The position numbers and the translations under genes were made by a program. Shown piece after piece: positions 61,835 to 64,000 of a stretch of 64,000 nt of DNA; within the stretch, counting starts at the first letter, position 1, and each line of letters begins with the position of its first letter. The stretch is from Jeotgalibacillus haloalkalitolerans (GTDB taxonomy: Bacteria > Bacillota > Bacilli > Bacillales > Jeotgalibacillaceae): positions 149,620 to 213,619 of the forward strand of contig NZ_JAXQNN010000005.1 of assembly GCF_034427455.1 (NCBI RefSeq), in the 5' to 3' direction. The notes under the pieces were generated by a model, which was not told where the DNA came from, made no database searches, and saw only the letters and a program-made list of their open reading frames with translations.

Positions 61835-62962
61835 ATGACAAAGAAATTTTTAGAATCATTCACATTTAAAAATGGAGTTTCACTAAAAAATAGAGTGCTG
61901 ATGGCACCAATGACGAACTTTTCTTCAAAAGATAACGGTGAAGTAACAGATGAGGAGCTGGCATACTACCGCGTACGTTCAGGCGGAGTAGGTGCAGTGT
62001 TAACTGCAGTTGCCAACGTAACTGATGACGGCAAAGGGTTCCACGGGGAAATCGGGGCGCATCGCGATGATCTTGTACCGAGTCTGAAAAAACTTGCTGA
62101 CACGATAAAAGGTGAGGGTGCAAAAGCGATTTTACAAATCTTCCACGCAGGCAGAATGGCGCCTCCTGAACTGCTTCCTGACAATCAGACAGTAAGCGCC
62201 AGTGCAGTTGCTCCTGAACGTGAAGGTGCCATGACACCGCGCGAGCTGACAAATGATGAAATAGAAAACATCATTAAAGCATTCGGTGACGCAACCCGCC
62301 GTGCAATTGAAGCAGGATTTGACGGGGTGGAAATCCACGGTGCAAATACGTACCTGATTCAGCAGTTCTTCTCACCTCATTCAAACAGACGTGAGGATAA
62401 ATGGGGCGGATCAGTTGAAAAACGTATGACATTCCCGCTTGCAGTCATTGATGAAGTAAATAAAACAGTGAAAGAATTCGGCGATGAATCATTTATCGTT
62501 GGCTACAGACTTTCACCTGAAGAACGTGAAGAGCCTGGTATCACAATGGAGGACACGCTGACATTTACAGATCGTCTTGCACACGAAGACCTTCATTATC
62601 TGCATGTATCTGTTATGGACTTCCACCAGGGATCAATGCGCGATGAGTCTGATACAACATCACGTGTTCAGCTGATCCAGGACCGTGTTGGCGACAGACT
62701 GCCGATTATTGGCGTCGGTTCACTCCACACGCCTGATGATGTTGAAAAAGCAATGGAAGGCGGCGTACCACTGATGGCACTTGGCCGCGAAATCATTGTG
62801 GAGCCTGAGTGGATTCAGAAGGTTGAAGCAGGCCGCGAAAGTGAGATCAGAACGTCACTTTCAGTTGACGACCGTGAAGCACTGACTGTACCGGAACCGT
62901 TATGGCAGGCTATTGTCAATACAAAAGGCTGGTTCCCGGTAAAAGAACATCAAAACGCATAA
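61835..62962 (+). CDS. Old yellow enzyme family NADH-dependent flavin oxidoreductase
   Basis: 375 residues, FMN-binding TIM barrel. Motifs: NRVLMAPMTNFSSKDNGEVTDEELAYY, LQIFHAGRMAPPEL, the substrate-binding GFDGVEIHGANTYLIQQFFSPHSNRREDKWGG with the His/Asn pair, VGYRLSPEEREEPGITMED and IIGVGSLHTPDDVEKAM. Most like Bacillus YqiG/YqjM-group NADH:flavin oxidoreductases, which reduce activated alkenes; the native substrate is unknown. Start ATG follows GAAGGAGGATC. Monocistronic. Confidence 0.92.
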   Translation: MTKKFLESFTFKNGVSLKNRVLMAPMTNFSSKDNGEVTDEELAYYRVRSGGVGAVLTAVANVTDDGKGFHGEIGAHRDDLVPSLKKLADTIKGEGAKAILQIFHAGRMAPPELLPDNQTVSASAVAPEREGAMTPRELTNDEIENIIKAFGDATRRAIEAGFDGVEIHGANTYLIQQFFSPHSNRREDKWGGSVEKRMTFPLAVIDEVNKTVKEFGDESFIVGYRLSPEEREEPGITMEDTLTFTDRLAHEDLHYLHVSVMDFHQGSMRDESDTTSRVQLIQDRVGDRLPIIGVGSLHTPDDVEKAMEGGVPLMALGREIIVEPEWIQKVEAGRESEIRTSLSVDDREALTVPEPLWQAIVNTKGWFPVKEHQNA

Positions 62963-62974
62963 GATAAATGGATG

Positions 62975-63000
62975 AGCCCGGGCTTTGCCTGGGCTTTTTA
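62975..63000 (+). terminator. Terminator of the old yellow enzyme gene
   Basis: AGCCCGGGC / GCCTGGGCT stem with a 3-base loop followed by TTTTTA. Confidence 0.8.
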
Positions 63001-63010
63001 TATACATTGA

Positions 63011-63042
63011 AAAACCGGACCTCCAAAAAGGAAGCCCGGTTC
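63011..63042 (-). terminator. Terminator of the acidic repeat protein gene
   Basis: Minus strand AACCGGGCTTCC / GGAGGTCCGGTT stem with a T5 loop, followed by TTTTTCA, 14 bases after the stop codon. Confidence 0.8.
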
Positions 63043-63055
63043 AATGACTAGCTGA

Positions 63056-64000
63056 TTATCGAAGGCTCAGGAATGAACCGTTGTGCTTGTTTTCTTTATC
63101 CACAAGCATCAGGTTTAACCCAAGGCCAAGATCAAGATTTGATGCAAATGCATTGTCATCGTCTTCAGATGAAAGTCCTGATGCTACACCAAGATCAGTT
63201 GCAACGCCAAACTCATCTTCAGAAAGACCAAGATCAAGTGCATTAGTTACATCTGCAAATAGTGAAGAACGATCTTCTTCATCTTCGCTTGAAAGATTTA
63301 GACCAAGGTTTGTGTCATTTGAAAGAGAAGACATGAAATCTTCATCCTCTTCACTTACGAAAGAACCTGAAAAATCATTAACCAGGATACCGTTTAGTCC
63401 AGTTTTTGAATCTTCATCTTCAAATCCTGCACCAATTGTTCCACCAGTTACAGCATCTAATGAACCTGATGTCATGTCATCATTTGACTCAAACGCACCA
63501 TCAAGGCTGTTGAAAAGTTCTCCGCCAAGGAAAGAGCTGTTTTCTTCATTTTCAGCTTTCACACCAAAACCTGCAGTTGTATCGTTAGAAACATCCGCTT
63601 TTACTTCATCTTCATTCACAACGAAATCTGAATTCAGATCATTTGAAGCATCTGCCATCACTTCTGCACTCTCTTCTTCACCCTCAGCTTTTAGACCAAG
63701 TGATGCGTCTGTCTGTGCATCTGCGTTTGCAGCAACCTCATCTTCGTTTACTGTTAGATCTGTGTTCACATCATTTGATGCATCTGCCATTACTTCTGCA
63801 CTCTCTTCTTCTCCTTCAGCTTTCACACCTACTGAAGCGTCTGTTTGTGCATCTGCATTTGCTGCTACTTCATCTTCGTTTACTGTTACGTCTGTGTTCA
63901 CGTCATTTGAAGCATCTGCCATTACTTCTGCACTTTCTTCTTCTCCTTCAGCTGTTACACCTACTGAAGCGTCTGTCTGTGCATCTGCATTTGCTGCTAC
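63056..64000 (-). CDS. Acidic tandem-repeat protein (N-terminus beyond right edge)
   Basis: The frame is open from the stop at 63056 to the window edge, 315 codons visible. Residues upstream of the C-terminus form a 44-residue (132-base) tandem repeat: units start with MADASND at 63922, 63790 and 63658, plus a partial unit at the edge, with the pattern MADASNDVNTDVTVNEDEV, AANADAQTDAS and VKAEGEEESAEV. The last about 210 residues are diverged repeats of short blocks such as SNDTNLGLNLSSEDEED and LGLSEDE. Very rich in Asp, Glu, Asn, Ser, no cysteine, almost no aromatic residues. The true start is outside; the ATG at 63922 is inside a repeat. I do not recognise a family. A secreted or surface, calcium-binding or intrinsically disordered protein is possible, but no signal peptide can be seen. 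Confidence 0.85.
   Translation of the reverse strand, partial: VAANADAQTDASVGVTAEGEEESAEVMADASNDVNTDVTVNEDEVAANADAQTDASVGVKAEGEEESAEVMADASNDVNTDLTVNEDEVAANADAQTDASLGLKAEGEEESAEVMADASNDLNSDFVVNEDEVKADVSNDTTAGFGVKAENEENSSFLGGELFNSLDGAFESNDDMTSGSLDAVTGGTIGAGFEDEDSKTGLNGILVNDFSGSFVSEEDEDFMSSLSNDTNLGLNLSSEDEEDRSSLFADVTNALDLGLSEDEFGVATDLGVASGLSSEDDDNAFASNLDLGLGLNLMLVDKENKHNGSFLSLR

Noticed and set aside
63056..63922. Treating ATG 63922 as the start of the acidic repeat protein
   Set aside because: The ATG is the first codon of a repeat unit and the frame stays open to the window edge, so the true start is outside.

Overview
The window looks like a chromosomal segment of a low-to-moderate GC, Bacillus-type member of the Bacillota (Caryophanales; the mixture of genes is reminiscent of Planococcaceae or Jeotgalibacillus-like marine or cold-tolerant bacilli, but I cannot fix the genus). 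Reasons: strong AGGAGG-type ribosome binding sites with frequent TTG and GTG starts, sigma-B-type promoters, Bacillus-type families (YtxH, DUF3243, DUF4306, DUF4385, DUF3307), a des-desK-desR operon and a sphericase/S41-like subtilisin. No rRNA, tRNA, prophage, insertion sequence or CRISPR array is seen. About 57 protein genes are supported, including two small ones of 38 and 45 codons.

Layout. 1-10.1 kb: the N-terminal three quarters of a formate dehydrogenase (cut by the left edge) followed by the molybdenum cofactor genes that serve it: moeA-mobB-moaE-moaD-mobA-moaA-moaB as one overlapping operon, moaC divergent from moeA, then an MFS carrier and moeB. 10.3-20 kb: stress and accessory metabolism: DUF3243, PadR regulator plus ChrA chromate transporter, YtxH, GNAT proteins, phosphodiesterase, 2-hydroxyacid dehydrogenase, a rhodanese pair under a CstR-type operator, an EamA transporter, an oxidoreductase and formamidase. 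21.6-29.1 kb: a nucleotide-signalling cluster: GAF/HD-GYP phosphodiesterase, a class III adenylate cyclase with an unusual N-terminal half, a single-domain response regulator and a hybrid histidine kinase, with a convergent DUF3307 gene and an EAL phosphodiesterase beyond. 29.2-41.2 kb: sucrose PTS operon with its LacI regulator, Cu/Zn superoxide dismutase, proline dehydrogenase, cyclophilin, subtilisin, glutamate dehydrogenase. 41.3-51.2 kb: DUF1206 protein, LTA-synthase-like sulfatase, chemoreceptor behind a 52-bp palindrome, EamA transporter, MOSC protein, aldehyde dehydrogenase, an AT-rich orphan gene, GNAT and zinc-ribbon proteins. 51.3-64 kb: UvrD-type helicase, cydDC under a Rex/Fnr-like box, desRK-des, LytH-like endopeptidase, old yellow enzyme, and the C-terminal part of an acidic repeat protein cut by the right edge.

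How parts fit. The Moco genes supply the formate dehydrogenase. Four genes (formate dehydrogenase, DUF3243, YtxH, proline dehydrogenase) have sequences fitting sigma-B promoters, so a general stress layer is visible. cydDC, the rhodanese pair, sucrose genes, chrA and des each carry a readable operator for a plausible local regulator.

The most unusual content is (i) the cyclase/HD-GYP/hybrid-kinase operon, which joins cAMP-type and c-di-GMP-type enzymes in one transcription unit, and (ii) several interspersed non-coding repeat families: a TGTAGCAATC-type periodic element (5 copies), a GC-rich 110-130 bp element (6 copies), one large imperfect hairpin element and one GGTGGCGGAAT-type array. Starts were often moved to a downstream codon where the Shine-Dalgarno sequence decided it.
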